A DNA stretch of 64,000 nucleotides from Sinonovacula constricta (GCA_007844125.1 CM017558.1:25625344-25689343), one strand, 5' to 3'. Shown: positions 26,101 to 38,700, counted from the first letter of the stretch. Translations and numbers: made by a program. Notes: generated from the sequence alone by a model not told the origin.

Positions 26101-26410
26101 GTTCTGCAACAAACCTGAGGATCAAATAACTACTTCAAGTCGAATATAGCTCTTAGTGTATATTTTAACAATATGCTGCATTAGCTGCCTTGCAGTAGAG
26201 TGGGTGGGGTAAATGTACCATAGAAACCACTGACGCTTTTCAAGATTTAGCTGATAGCAGAAAAGAATTAGGGAAAATAATAATCACAAAATGTAGTTTA
26301 AGGTGAAGAGAGGATGATTTTACCTTTCCTAGGCATACTTGACAAGATATCGGTAGTGTAAATGACAGAGCTGGCTGCTTGTTGTATCTTGCATTTACTT
26401 CAGCCGCCAT
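14304..26410 (-). CDS. OBI1: ORC ubiquitin ligase 1 (OBI1/RNF219) ortholog, 7 exons
   Basis: RING-type E3 ubiquitin ligase; in vertebrates OBI1 binds the origin recognition complex and multi-ubiquitylates ORC3/ORC5 to select origins for firing in the nucleus. Coding exons: 26410-26324, 23505-23379, 23100-23009, 21397-21300, 20514-20400, 18709-18621, 17139-14304. All have GT-AG borders and matching phases, total 3444 nt, giving 1147 aa plus stop. The start is the first ATG of exon 1 (MAAEVNARYN); the frame extends upstream without another ATG. A C3HC4 RING spans residues 23-60 (C23, C26, C36, H40, C43, C46, C57, C60). A long coiled-coil region covers about 90-245 and includes ALERSDKYIEELE (229-241), which is essentially the vertebrate motif. 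The rest is a Ser/Thr/Tyr-rich, probably disordered tail ending SPIKTNKRF. Human OBI1 is about 726 aa, so the tail is greatly lengthened. It is head to head with SLC10A7. Confidence 0.92.
17510..17603. repeat. 94-bp perfect inverted repeat in OBI1 intron 6
   Basis: Arms of 20 bp at 17510-17529 (ttcagtgtataactattatt) and 17584-17603, exact reverse complements, with a 54-bp loop. It could be a minimal foldback element or a transcribed hairpin. Confidence 0.8.
18083..18530 (-). mobile_element. Inverted-repeat element, family M1, copy in OBI1 intron 6
   Basis: Begins ttaaaggtggtatctgacag and runs as the reverse complement of the element at 43.2-43.7 kb. Shared internal landmarks include cacagttag, the aagaaaacca stretch and cagcattttg. 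The second terminus is eroded. Confidence 0.65.
18621..18709 (-). CDS. OBI1: OBI1 exon 6 (coiled coil)
   Basis: 89 nt, acceptor gttacag, donor gtacat. The translation ENSNLKDENVGLNRENQNLR followed by QELAGRSPHR parallels the vertebrate segment ending in an RSP motif. Confidence 0.88.
19136..19414 (-). mobile_element. tRNA-derived SINE, family A, copy 2 (OBI1 intron 5)
   Basis: Reverse complement of the 1.2-kb copy over its full length, with mutated A and B boxes (gggtttgaacccggg region near 19345). It lies between OBI1 exons 5 and 6. Confidence 0.85.
20400..20514 (-). CDS. OBI1: OBI1 exon 5 (coiled coil)
   Basis: 115 nt, acceptor acgtatag, donor gtattt. The translation includes LTKKLQDASKQYEKVKGELQ, alignable with the vertebrate coiled coil. 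Confidence 0.87.
20710..20911 (-). mobile_element. tRNA-like SINE, family C (OBI1 intron 4)
   Basis: On the minus strand it starts ggggacgcccataacgtagt with a degenerate A box. A B-box-like ggcttcaaatccc follows about 60 bp later, then a body ending ttggtggaggaagac in complement. It is different from families A and B. Only one copy is seen in the window, so the assignment rests on the promoter-like boxes. Confidence 0.5.
21300..21397 (-). CDS. OBI1: OBI1 exon 4 (coiled coil)
   Basis: 98 nt between acceptor gctttacag and donor gtaaga. The translation NEFERMQSELQLLKTENQIL is a classic heptad-rich coiled coil. Confidence 0.88.
22069..22128 (-). mobile_element. Fragment of SINE family B (tail end)
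   Basis: Contains ttgtcccaccaacagtattt, the 3'-terminal motif of family B, followed by a truncated body. Confidence 0.7.
22551..22853 (-). mobile_element. tRNA-derived SINE, family B, copy 1 (OBI1 intron 3)
   Basis: About 300 bp with the tRNA-like head at the right end (B box near 22800, gggatcgaaccc in complement). The body includes gaagcagatatagtgctgg and the tail tattgggcttattgtcccac. It matches copies at 40.4 and 58.2 kb. Confidence 0.85.
23009..23100 (-). CDS. OBI1: OBI1 exon 3
   Basis: 92 nt between acceptor ttacacag and donor gtaata. It encodes the charged linker and the start of the helical region (KARFDLLYKEFE), which resembles the vertebrate segment after the RING. Confidence 0.88.
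23379..23505 (-). CDS. OBI1: OBI1 exon 2 (rest of RING)
   Basis: 127 nt between acceptor ttaacag and donor gtaaac. It encodes the remaining RING ligands (C36, H40, C43, C46, C57, C60), including the CPACRV motif. Confidence 0.92.
23917..24735. mobile_element. Short non-autonomous DNA element, family M2, copy 1 (OBI1 intron 1)
   Basis: Direct-orientation homologue of the element at 25131-25835. Shared stretches include agctaatttcaatatg, aaagcatgtctgtagca and gtaacttgaatgg. Its left end ccgggcattcgtttgacc is a diverged version of the terminal repeat; the right end is unclear. Confidence 0.65.
25131..25835. mobile_element. MITE-like element, family M2, copy 2, with TSD
   Basis: A 705-bp element starting cagggcatttggttga and ending ctatcaaacgccctg, i.e. 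imperfect terminal inverted repeats of about 14 bp. It is flanked by the direct repeat ATGTA at 25126-25130 and 25836-25840. It encodes no transposase. CAGGG termini are seen in hAT-like elements, but the 5-bp flank is not the usual 8-bp hAT duplication, so the superfamily is open. Confidence 0.7.
26324..26410 (-). CDS. OBI1: OBI1 exon 1 (start, first half of RING)
   Basis: 29 codons, phase 0 at its end, donor gtaaaa. It carries the start ATG (26410-26408) and the first zinc pair of the RING, CQVC (residues 23-26). Confidence 0.9.
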
Positions 26411-26689
26411 ACTTTTGGATATGTCCTTGCGCACGACAAATTTCAGTAATATTTGACAACACTTTTTTTTACCAAATTTATCTCGATTATTCTTAACGAG
26501 AAAGAAATGTTAAGCAACTTCGCCGAGTTCAACATTATCTCGATAATGCAGATGCATAAATTATTGCTAAAAATTTAGTACTATTTTCTTTCGAGATTGC
26601 GTATTGTTTTTTGCAAGTCTGTTGCAGGGCACTTCCGGTTAACGTGTAAACACTACAAGTTCTGATGTACGGTTTAATAAACCGCAGTC
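26411..26689. promoter_or_regulatory. Bidirectional OBI1/SLC10A7 promoter region
   Basis: 279 bp separate the two start codons, which point away from each other. The region includes an ETS-type motif ACTTCCGG at 26631-26638 and several CpGs; no TATA box is obvious at a fixed distance from either start. A shared promoter is inferred from the geometry. Confidence 0.6.
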
Positions 26690-26783
26690 ATGATTGCCTT
26701 TATAAAGAAAAATTGGTTTTTGATAGGATTGGTGTTTTCAATCATCTTTGCAAACATCTCTCCGGATATTGGCGCCAAAGGCG
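26690..26783 (+). CDS. SLC10A7: SLC10A7 exon 1
   Basis: The start ATG lies in the context gcagtcATGA. It encodes the first membrane span ([15 protein letters not shown]) and ends in phase 1 at donor gtaata. Confidence 0.92.
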
Positions 26784-29700
26784 GTAATACACATATGTCT
26801 AAAATATATTATCGCCATCACTTATTTTCTTCACAATTCCATTTATATTTTAACTGTTAATGACTTTTAATTCGACTTGTGCATGTAAGACCTACTTTTA
26901 ATTCGACTTGTGCATGTAAGACCTATGATGTCATTTTTAACTCGCCTAAGCATGTGCTCACTGAGATCGTTGAGATCACCACTGTTCAGTGTCATTTATT
27001 AATTAAGCATCATTTCTGAAAAACAAACTCGTGCCAGGTAAATGTCGATCATGATGTGCTATGTAAACAAACAAAAAAATATATAGGCCTTTGATTGTTC
27101 AAAACAAATGTTCTCTTGCTACATTTGCCCTGTCCTTCCTGAAAAAAAAACTTTAAAAAAGAGAAAACAAAATATACAAAAGAAACATAATTGCACATAG
27201 CAAACAGCAATTAACACACAACCATAAGAATACCTTGAAGCATTATGTATAGTGTATTTATGGGACAAGTTGTCCAATATTGGGGGTTGGGCCAACTTTT
27301 TTCTTGCGTGAGTTGGTTTGGCACCTTGCAGGACACTCCAGTTGGTTGACCTTATCTTATTGCTTAGAAAGTGTGACCTAATATCGAATGGGATATGAAT
27401 ATGTGAATAACATGGGTTGACTGGAGTTGATAATAAATCAGATAATACACATGTTTACTGAGGTGTTAATTCGGTAATGCAAGGGAGAATTTTAAAGAAG
27501 TGATAAACAAACACACTGTAACATATCATTCAGTAAAGATATACAAGATAATATAAACCATCATATATAGTATAGCAAAACAAGTTAAACGAACAAAAGA
27601 TTCATATAAAGTGGTTACAATCTTATCATACAAATAATGCAGACACAATGGAATCAGTGGAAATAATGTAAATAGTGTATTCCCATTTATTCAAATAAAC
27701 ATGTTAACAATTACATAACACTGAGCACAAATCTAGTGACAGCAATGGTCACCATTGGAAAATAAGTTAGAGAAACCACAAACACCTTACTTCTTAAATA
27801 TAAGTTCGATGAACTTGCAAGACATTGAAATGTCATAAATTCTTTACAGTCATACAGGCCACAAACTAATTTGACCATAGGTGAATATGGCCATAAAAGA
27901 TCAGTCCAGCACAGTACTATAGGAATCACTGGCCACACTTTTAGCCTATTGTGTTTGTTATTGTTATGATTTTTAGTAATGTGGGCGTTGTTGCTGTTGT
28001 TTGTGTAATTGTTGTTGTTTATTGTTAAAGTGTTAACATAAGGAAAATCAGGCAAATTTATGAGGACTTATACACTTTCAATACATGGCTTTAAACTAAA
28101 CACTTGAGTTGAACTAAGTTTGTTTTATTTACTGTGAATATTTGTCCTTCAAACCAAGTATCATGTCAATACGAAACTTCCTGAACACTGAGATGTCAAT
28201 TAACCAAAGTTTTCTTTCACTGTAAACCCTACATAAAACTATACAAAAGGAATAGAGTATTGGATGAAATAAAAATGAACGTAATGAATGTTCAGGCAGT
28301 TTCCGATATATTTTTATTTTCAATAAAACATTTAGTATTTAACTATATAAGGGTAAAAACCCTGATATATACAATTTTTGTAATTTATAAATGTTGATAC
28401 AAATTCTTTTGATCCTGTGTGTAATAGAGACTAATGAAAATAGCTTATCAGTAAATCAAAAATAATAACTAAAATTTATCGGTAAACATAAAGAAGGAAT
28501 GTTAAATATATCAGCCTTTTTTATTTCTTTTAATAAAAACTGTCAATTAAGATGAAATGTGTAAGTTTTTCTTAATTGACAATTTTGAAAAGAACAATGT
28601 ACTTATTGTGATATAATGTTTCTTTCTGAATTAATTCCAGGTATACTAAGACCAGAGATGTCTGTAAAGTATGTTGCTGTGTTCATCATATTTTTCAACA
28701 GTGGAATATCCTTAAAAAGTGAGGTAACTAACATTATTTTATGCTCAACGAGTCAACTGTTTGTATATTAGCTAACAGTTTATGTATTTTATAAGTAAAG
28801 ATTCTGTAAGGGATGGAGGTTTTCATAAACATTTTAAAGTAATCAGTAAAGTTCTGAAATAGTAAAGAAGTTTTCTTTGGTGCTTCATATTTTTACATTT
28901 TTGCATAAGTAGTAATAATATAACCAGTCTACTTAAGTGTATATGCTGTTAATCTATATCAGCTCAGGCAAACATATATCACAGAGGTAAGAAACTTCGA
29001 TTGACTTTACTGCCTATTTGAGCAGATAAAAACATCAACTGACCGAATGCCAGGCAGCAAGAACACCCACAGAAAATATCTGAATGGAATCAATCTATCA
29101 GAACATCTCGCACATAATCAAAGATTTTATATACCCCACTTGCAGTGATTCAAATAGACTTCTTAGATACTACAAGAGCAGAAGCCTTGATATTTGGTGT
29201 TAATAAAAAAGCTGTTCCTTGAGTTACCAGTCAAGATTGCCTGGAGAATTATGTCACCTCAATACATGGCCGCCAGGAGCATGGCTATTTGTATCTATGG
29301 CTTCATATAAAACCTCCTTGTCAGAAACTACTGGTACAAGAGCTAGAGCTTTGGTGTTTGGTATTGCATGTTACTTGCATCTCTATCAAGATTGTTAAAA
29401 GAATTATTATCCAACATAAAACATGGCCAATGTGAACATGGTCTTTTCTGTATGTGGCTATATACAAAAACTAAAAATATTCTTGTTAGAATATACATGA
29501 GTTAGATTCTTGATATTTTGTTATACATTTTCCTCTGTCAAGAGTGTCAAAAAATTAAAATCCAGCAGAAAACATCAGGGCACCTGGAACATGGCCATTT
29601 TCCGTTTACCAAGTCTAGATAATTTTAAAAGTAATCACAAACGATTCTTGCTGCCTTCCCCAAATAACAATATTTTAATTATTCTTGTTTTCTTCTTACA

Positions 29701-32700
29701 TACTACTGTACATCTTCAGTACTCAAGTGAGAGCTATAGCACCATCATAGTCTTCTTGTTTAACTGAGGTAAACAACCTTTTTGTTCTGTCCAGTTGTTC
29801 TTTTTACTAAGTGAATTTCTCTTAAACAAACTTTTCAAACTAATGTAGGATTTTATTTTTTCAGGAGCTAGGGAAGGCCCTGAAGCAAGTTCAACTTCAT
29901 ATGTTTGTGCAGATTTTCACATTCATCTTTTTCCCAGTCTTCATCTTTTCTTTATTGGCCATCCTGAAGTTTGGTCCATTTGATGAATCTATCCTGGAAG
30001 GGTTTGTCTAACTTTTATTTTGACATTTTATAAAAACGATTGATATTAAGTTTTATTAATATTTTCTTTTCGTCAGCCATTTTAGTTTATTGTGGATACA
30101 GATTGTACTTTAAAGCAATAAGGATCCAGTTGATCATATTTAATTTTTCTTTTGTTATTGTTAAAAAAACAATTTGTTGAACCACAATGAAGAAATAAAT
30201 ATAATGTTTACTCTATTGCAATATGTGAACATACACTAACTAAAGGTTTGTGTTGTCTTTCAGTTGGGAAAATAACTAACTTTTAAACTATTTATAGCAT
30301 TTTTCAGTTGGAAAATCAAGTATTTCTTGTTACTGTACCGGGTTGTATGTGTTATGTGTACAATGATTGGCTTGATATTGAATGAACATATTAAATACTC
30401 ATTTTACTCTAAACACCAAATTTCTGTTTAATGCCTATTGTTAGGGTGTAAGGTTTCTTTTGGGCGTAAATATGTGAGAGATAGAGTCTCTGATTTATAA
30501 CTCCTGTACCTTCTGGACCTTCTCAGTGTGGGTTTGATTGGTGCCGCTCTGGAGAGCAGTGCCTTATATGGAATAGATTTTTTATGGGGACAATTGTGTA
30601 GCTTTCAAAAACTGGAAATCACGGCTATTCTGTAAGACCTTTATTCCATTTTTAACATTGTTGAATGCAACAATAATTTGTAGCTTGCGATTATAAAAAA
30701 GTAGCTGGCATTATTAGGAATTTGCAGCTGTTTGGTGAAGTATTATTTAACGTAAGAAAAAAAAAATGTAGCAAATTCTCTATTTCCCATCAGAGTTTTG
30801 GTTCGTTACTGTCAAATGTTTATGTCGATTATCAACAGTGATTCTACTAAGGCATTTGTTTGGGTTGTGTCTCCACCAAACATAGCTTGATTTAGCTATA
30901 ATGACTATGAGCGTGTCACTGCCATGTACTTAAGAATCAAAATAACAAAAACAATATTTCTATTGGCACAGGTTGCGTATACTTAGTTGCATGCCTCCAC
31001 CTGTCTCTTCTGCTGTCATCCTAACAAAAGCTGTGGGAGGAAATGATGTGAGGAATAACTTTTTTTTATTTTTAATACATGTACATGCATTATGGTTGTA
31101 GACTAAAGAGTTATATTAATGTTTTTATGTTTAGCATCACACAAATATACCATACATGCAGTAATTTCTAAAAAGGTTAATAGTGTTTTGCCTTAATGTG
31201 TTCAATTGCATTTTATTCACTTAAACATATTAGATGTACATACTGTTAAATGTACATGTTTTTTCGAATAAATTTGGTTCAGTTTTTAGGTTGTAGGCAT
31301 TTGTTCTTCTTTTTTTATAAAGGTTTAAAAATTGTTTCAATATTTTGCAGGCTGGTGCAATATTTAATTCAGCATTTGGAAGTTTCCTGGTAAGCAGTAC
31401 TTTTATCTGACAAATTGCCAAACACAATTTAAAATTTAAATAAAAATTAATTCTGCTTCTATTCATTATATTTGAATGTTTCTTCATTTACTTTGTTTTT
31501 GGTAATCAGGTTCTCATTTTTTATTACCACATATGAAATATATATGATGTCATTATATGATTTCATAAATCAGACAGAAACCTAAGCATGAGTGTACAAC
31601 TTTAATCAATTCATTGTATCCTGAAGATTTCTTGATCTATAAGTATTTATTCTAACACAAATCTGACATTTCTAGTGTTTTTATTTATACCTAAACAAAT
31701 GGAAAACACAGGGGAAAAAATAGATATGTTTGAAAATCAAGGAAAGTACTATTTTTAATTGATTTCATGAAATTTCATTGACCATTCATTAAGTTTTAAA
31801 TCATACCTTCTTTCTTTATAAATCTTTAAACATAGCAATAGATAGTTTCCATGTGATGTCATCGACACTGATAAGACAGTTTAAGGCATCTTTGTGGGCA
31901 GAAGCTAATGCAGGCCGAAATCGGGAAATATGTGCTGTATTAAACTCACCACTGTGTTTTTATTTTTCAGTCTATTTTACTTAATTTTATATCAAATTTA
32001 ACAGCTTTTATAAAGTATTTTAAATATCAAAACTATATTTTGATAGTTTAAAAGGTTAAAAAATACAACCTAAAATGATACACTGTTCATTTTGTTTTAA
32101 GTATGAGCCCAATAGTTTTATTTATTTCTGTGTATTAATTCTGTGTGCATTTATTAATTTTAAAAATATTGTATTCTAAAAATATGAATTTCAAGAGCTT
32201 TCAAATGGTGTATAGCTTTTAATTTTCGGACCACAAGTGAAGAAATTACAAGTAAATAAAATTTACCGTTCTATACAATGCATATGAAAATCCCTTGAAG
32301 TTACCAACAAACATGGCGACCAAGATAAGGGATTTTCACTGATGTGGAAACTATCTATTAATACATTATAAAAGTTTGTTAACCCACCTTTCTGTATGTA
32401 TATTTAAGTATTTGCTTTGTAAAGGGAAACTGCAAAGCAGCAATAGTTGGCAAGTGATGATGTTTTGTTAGAAATGCTAAAATGTTTGTTATTTGTTTAA
32501 CAAACTATATGCCAATTTTTTAATCACTGGATCAATGATGAAATTAACCAAAGTATAACAATTCTCTTTAAGGGTATAGTTGTCACACCAACCTTGATCC
32601 TGCTGTTGGTTGGTTCGAAGGCAGATGTGCCTGTTGTCTCCATCTTTCTCCAGTTGACAGCCACAGTTGTTGTCCCGCTGCTGTTAGGCCAGATCATGCG

Positions 32701-35700
32701 GCGAGCTCTCAATGCGCGAGTGGACCTTAAAAGGATTCCATGGGGACAAATAGGAAGGTGAGAAATGAATATCATATACAAAAAATTGTGTAAATTTTTT
32801 AATGCCACCTTACAAACAGACCAAGTAAAAAATATGCACATCAATTTAAAGTGACATCTGACAATTTGAACCAGAAAAAAATTCTGTTTCCATTGAAAGA
32901 TTATTTTTGCCCAATTAGTGCAATTAACGTTTGCTTCATTTATGCTGAGGAACATAAATTTTCAGTTTATTACCTTGATATCATACTGACTAAATCTTCC
33001 TTGTTCCAGTTTTTGTTGTAGTAGATATCAAATTCCCAAGCTTATTTATTCTGGTTATAAGAATGTATTCAGAAAATATTATAATAATAATTTTTGCTGT
33101 AACTGTAGTATTGTAGCGCAGTTTCATTGTTTCGCATCACTGCTTATACCAGGTGTAAACTTGCTTATCGTCCCTCTCATGGTCTGAATTCAAGTATAAA
33201 TTGCTATCGCCACAAGAAAATCATTATGAAGCCATGCAAGCACATAATTGAACAAATGTCCAAGTCCATTTCTAAGGTATGCTAGCGCCATTTGATGTGA
33301 TCAAGAAAGATTGCTACTCTGAAGATGTGAATACCAAATAAAAACATGTAATTAAGTCTAGGATTTTTTATGACTACAATGTAAAATTATTAGCAAGACA
33401 TTTCACAACATATTATGTAGATAAAGATTGCAAAAGATAGTGAGAGGGTAGTGACTGGGTAATATTGCGTGGAAGTAACTCCAAACCACTGAAACAAATA
33501 GGGTGACCATAATTTTAGAATCATTCAACAGATGCATGGCTCCATTTGATCACAAATGCATTATTTAGTAGGTCTTTATTATCAGGCATATATTTATGTG
33601 ACAGTATTGCAATTTGATGTTTTTTTTCAAAATTCCATCAAAGAGGACAACAACTAGCCACAGTCCCATGTATCATGATTGATGTTCTTTTTCAGTGCTG
33701 TTCTTTTGCTGATCATCTATACCACATTCTGTGATACATTCTCACACAAGGACATTCATGTTAGCCTTTTCAGTTTAGTATCAACTGTAATACTCAGTAA
33801 GTATGCGAGAAATGATTTAGTTTTTTCCTTTTTTTTGCAACAGTCCTGTTTTGGAAAATTGAAAGTATTTACAATCAGATGATATAAAAATCCTCACATA
33901 TACATTTTATAACTACTTTACAAAAGCTGTGTACACCAGACCTTGTTGTGCAGTCTTGAGAGCGTTGACTCACGGTGTTGAAGACCCTTGGCTCAAACCT
34001 TACATGCAAAAGTCTTAAAAACTATTAGTTATAAAGGTTGTTGAAGGACCGATAACCACACCTGTGTACAGCATTAGCTGTCATTTCATTTATACAAACA
34101 TAATTTTAACAATATATTAGAAATGTAAATGTAAAAAAGAAAAAAAGCTGTTGAAAAAGCTTATATTAACCAAGGCATTCCAATATATTTTCTCTTTATA
34201 AATATATTGAGGTAAAACAACTGAGCAGTAGTGTACTCATAACTGCTTGTTGCTTACTGCACTGGTTTTATTTGTATTTTGTGTTTTACGGAATACAGAC
34301 TCTTAACAGTTCATATGGCACCGAATACAAAGAAGTTTAATGTGAATAGAGCAAAATCAGGTTTAAACTCAACTATGTGAGTAAAATATCGAATTTATTT
34401 TTAAAAAAAACAGGTTAAAATAATTTAAATTAAAACTGAAAACAGGTCACTGGTTTATGTCCTTATTGAACCAAACACAGCGAGGTGAAGATTTTGCTCT
34501 GCTGATCCATTTTTGTATTCCATTGAGCTATTTATTTGGGATTCATCCACCTGTACAAGAATGATGGCCATTGCTATAATGTTATTACTGACAATTATAG
34601 TGTTATTGTAATATATGTACCAAAACAAACTAGATACATGTACACATAAGTTTACTGAAACTATGAATTACATCTTTCTTTCAGTATTTGTTATTCAGTG
34701 CTTTCTACTATACCTGGTAAAGTTGCTGAGCAGTAGTCGGCTTTTCCCCTTCACTCGAGCTGACACAGTGGCATTGATGTTCTGCTGTACACACAAGTCT
34801 CTCACTCTAGGTAAGTCACATCTGGACACACAGATCTCTTTCTCCAGGTAGGTCACATTTGTACACACTGGTCTCTTTCTCTAGATAGGTCACACCTGTA
34901 CACACAAGTCTCACTCTGGGTAGGTCATACCTGTACACACAAGTCTCACTCTGGGTAGGTCACACCTGTACACACAAGTCTCACTCTGGGTAGGTCATAC
35001 CTGTACACACAAGTCTCACTCTGGGTAGGTCACATCTGTACACACAAGTCTCACTCTGGGTAGGTCACATCTGTACATACAAGTCTCTTTCTCCAGGTAG
35101 GTCACATTTGTACACACTGGTCTCTTTCTCCAGGTAGGTCACACCTGTACACACAAGTCTCACTCTGGGTAGGTCACATCTGTACACACAAGTCTCACTC
35201 TGGGTAGGTCACATCTGTACACACAAGTCTCACTCTGGGTAGGTCACAATTGTACACACAAGTCTCACTCTGGGTAGGTCACATCAGTACACACAAGTCT
35301 CACTCTGGGTAGGTCACATCTGTACACACAAGTCTCACTCTGGGTAGGTCACATCTGTACACACAAGTCTCTTTCTCCAGGTAGGTCACATCAGTACACA
35401 CAAGTCTCACTCTGGGTAGGTCACAATTGTACACACAAGTCTCACTCTGGGTAGGTCACATCAGTACACACAAGTCTCACTCTGGGTAGGTCACATCTGT
35501 ACACACAAGTCTCACTCTGGGTAGGTCACATCTGTACATACAAGTCTCTTTCTCCAGGTAGGTCACATTTGTACACACTGGTCTCTTTCTCCAGGTAGGT
35601 CACACCTGTACACACAAGTCTCACTCTGGGTAGGTCACATCTGTACACACAAGTCTCACTCTGGGTAGGTCACAATTGTACACACAAGTCTCACTCTGGG

Positions 35701-38700
35701 TAGGTCACAATTGTACACACTGGTCTCTTTCTCCAGGTAGGTCACACCTGTACACACAAGTCTCACTCTGGGTAGGTCACATCTGTACACACAAGTCTCA
35801 CTCTGGGTAGGTCACACCTGTACACACAAGTCTCACTCTGGGTAGGTCACACCTGTACACACAAGTCTCACTCTGGGTAGGTCACATCTGTACACACAAG
35901 TCTCACTCTGGGTAGGTCACATTTGTACACACAAGTCCCACTCTGGGTAGGTCACATCTGTACACACAAGTCTCACTCTGGGTAGGTCACATTTGTACAC
36001 ACAAGTCCCACTCTGGGTAGGTCACATCTGTACACACAAGTCTCACTCTGGGTAGGTCACATCTGTACACACAAGTCCCACTCTGGGTAGGTCACATCTG
36101 TACACACAAGTCTCACTCTGGGTAGGTCACACCTGTACACACAAGTCTCACTCTGGGTAGGTCACATCTGTACACACAAGTCTCACTCTGGGTAGGTCAC
36201 ATCTGTACACACAAGTCTCACTCTGGGTAGGTCACATCTGTACACACAAGTCTCACTCTGGGTAGGTCACATCTGTACACACAAGTCTCACTCTGGGTAG
36301 GTCACATCTGTACACACAAGTCCCACTCTGGGTAGGTCACATCTGTACACACAAGTCTCACTCTGGGTAGGTCACATCTGTACACACAAGTCCCACTCTG
36401 GGTAGGTCACATCTGTACACACAAGTCCCACTCTGGGTAGGTCACACCTGTACACACAAGTCTCACTCTGGGTAGGTCACACCTGTACACACAAGTCTCA
36501 CTCTGGGTAGGTCACATCTGTACACACAAGTCTCACTCTGGGTAGGTCACATCTGTACACACAAGTCTCACTCTGGGTAGGTCACATCTGTACACACAAG
36601 TCCCACTCTGGGTAGGTCACACCTGTACACACAAGTCTCACTCTGGGTAGGTCACACCTGTACACACAAGTCTCACTCTGGGTAGGTCACACCTGTACAC
36701 ACAAGTCTCACTCTGGGTAGGTCACATCTGTACACACAAGTTTCACTCTGGGTAGGTCACATCTGTACACACAAGTTTCACTCTGGGTAGGTCACATCTG
36801 TACACACAAGTTTCACTCTGGGTAGGTCACATCTGTACACACAAGTCTCACTCTGGGTAGGTCACATCTGTACACACAAGTCCCACTCTGGGTAGGTCAC
36901 ATCTGTACACACAAGTCTCACTCTGGGTAGGTCACATCTGTACACACAAGTCTCACTCTGGGTAGGTCACATCTGTACACACAAGTCTCACTCTGGGTAG
37001 GTCACACCTGTACACACAAGTCTCACTCTGGGTAGGTCACACCTGTACATACAAGTCTCACTCTGGGTAGGTCACACCTGTACACACAAGTCTCACTCTG
37101 GGTAGGTCACATTTGTACACACTGGTCTCACTCTGGGTAGGTCACACCTGTACACACAAGTCTCACTCTGGGTAGGTCACACCTGTACACACAAGTCTCA
37201 CTCTGGGTAGGTCACACCTGTACATACAAGTCTCACTCTGGGTAGGTCACACCTGTACACACAAGTCTCACTCTGGGTAGGTCACATTTGTACACACAAG
37301 TCTCACTCTGGGTAGGTCACACCTGTACACACAAGTCTCACTCTGGGTAGGTCACACCTGTACACACAAGTCTCACTCTGGGTAGGTCACATTTGTACAC
37401 ACTGGTCTCTATCTCCAGGTAGGTCACACCTGTACACACAAGTCTCACTCTGGGTAGGTCACACCTGTACATACAAGTCTCACTCTGGGTAGGTCACACC
37501 TGTACACACAAGTCTCACTCTGGGTAGGTCACACCTGTACATACAAGTCTCACTCTGGGTAGGTCACACCTGTACACACAAGTCTCACTCTGGGTAGGTC
37601 ACACCTGTACATACAAGTCTCACTCTGGGTAGGTCACACCTGTACACACAAGTCTCACTCTGGGTAGGTCACATTTGTACACACAAGTCTCACTCTGGGT
37701 AGGTCACACCTGTACACACAAGTCTCACTCTGGGTAGGTCACACCTGTACACACAAGTCTCACTCTGGGTAGGTCACATTTGTACACACTGATCTCTATC
37801 TCCAGGTAGGTCACACCTGTACACACAAGTCTCACTCTGGGTAGGTCACATCTGTACACACAAGTCTCACTCTGGGTAGGTCACACCTGTACACACAAGT
37901 CCCACTCTGGGTAGGTCACATTTGTACACACTGGTCTCTATCTCCAGGTAGGTCACACCTGTACACACAAGTCTCACTCTGGGTAGGTCACACCTGTACA
38001 CACAAGTCTCACTCTGGGTAGGTCACACCTGTACACACAAGTCTCACTCTGGGTAGGTCACATCTGTACACACAAGTCTCACTCTGGGTAGGTCACACCT
38101 GTACACACAAGTCCCACTCTGGGTAGGTCACATTTGTACACACTGGTCTCTATCTCCAGGTAGGTCACACCTGTACACACAAGTCTCACTCTGGGTAGGT
38201 CACACCTGTACACACAAGTCTCACTCTGGGTAGGTCACACCTGTACACACAAGTCTCACTCTGGGTAGGTCACATCTGTACACACAAGTCTCACTCTGGG
38301 TAGGTCACATCTGTGCACTTGAGTTTACCTTAATATTTTTCTTAACTGAAGTGGTTTAGATTAAAGTAGAAACAATTTTCATTCCTCTGACAAGTATCAT
38401 TGTATGTTAAGTTTACTGGTCTTGGGACCATTCAAGTCCAGTGAATGTGTTGTTTTTCTATATAAACACTTTACTGGCCTAGGAACAGTTAGAGAAATTT
38501 GACTATGTTGGATTGTATTGCAGGAATTCCAATAATCAAGATCATCTTTGCGGGGTCTCCTCAGTTGTCCCTGATCACCATACCCCTGCTGGTGTATCAC
38601 CCTAGTCAGATCCTGCTCGGGGGACTGCTGGTACCCTACATCAGGCAGTGGATGCTCGCCAGCAAGGCAGGGTAGGTAGCCAGCTGCACCACTCACACAG

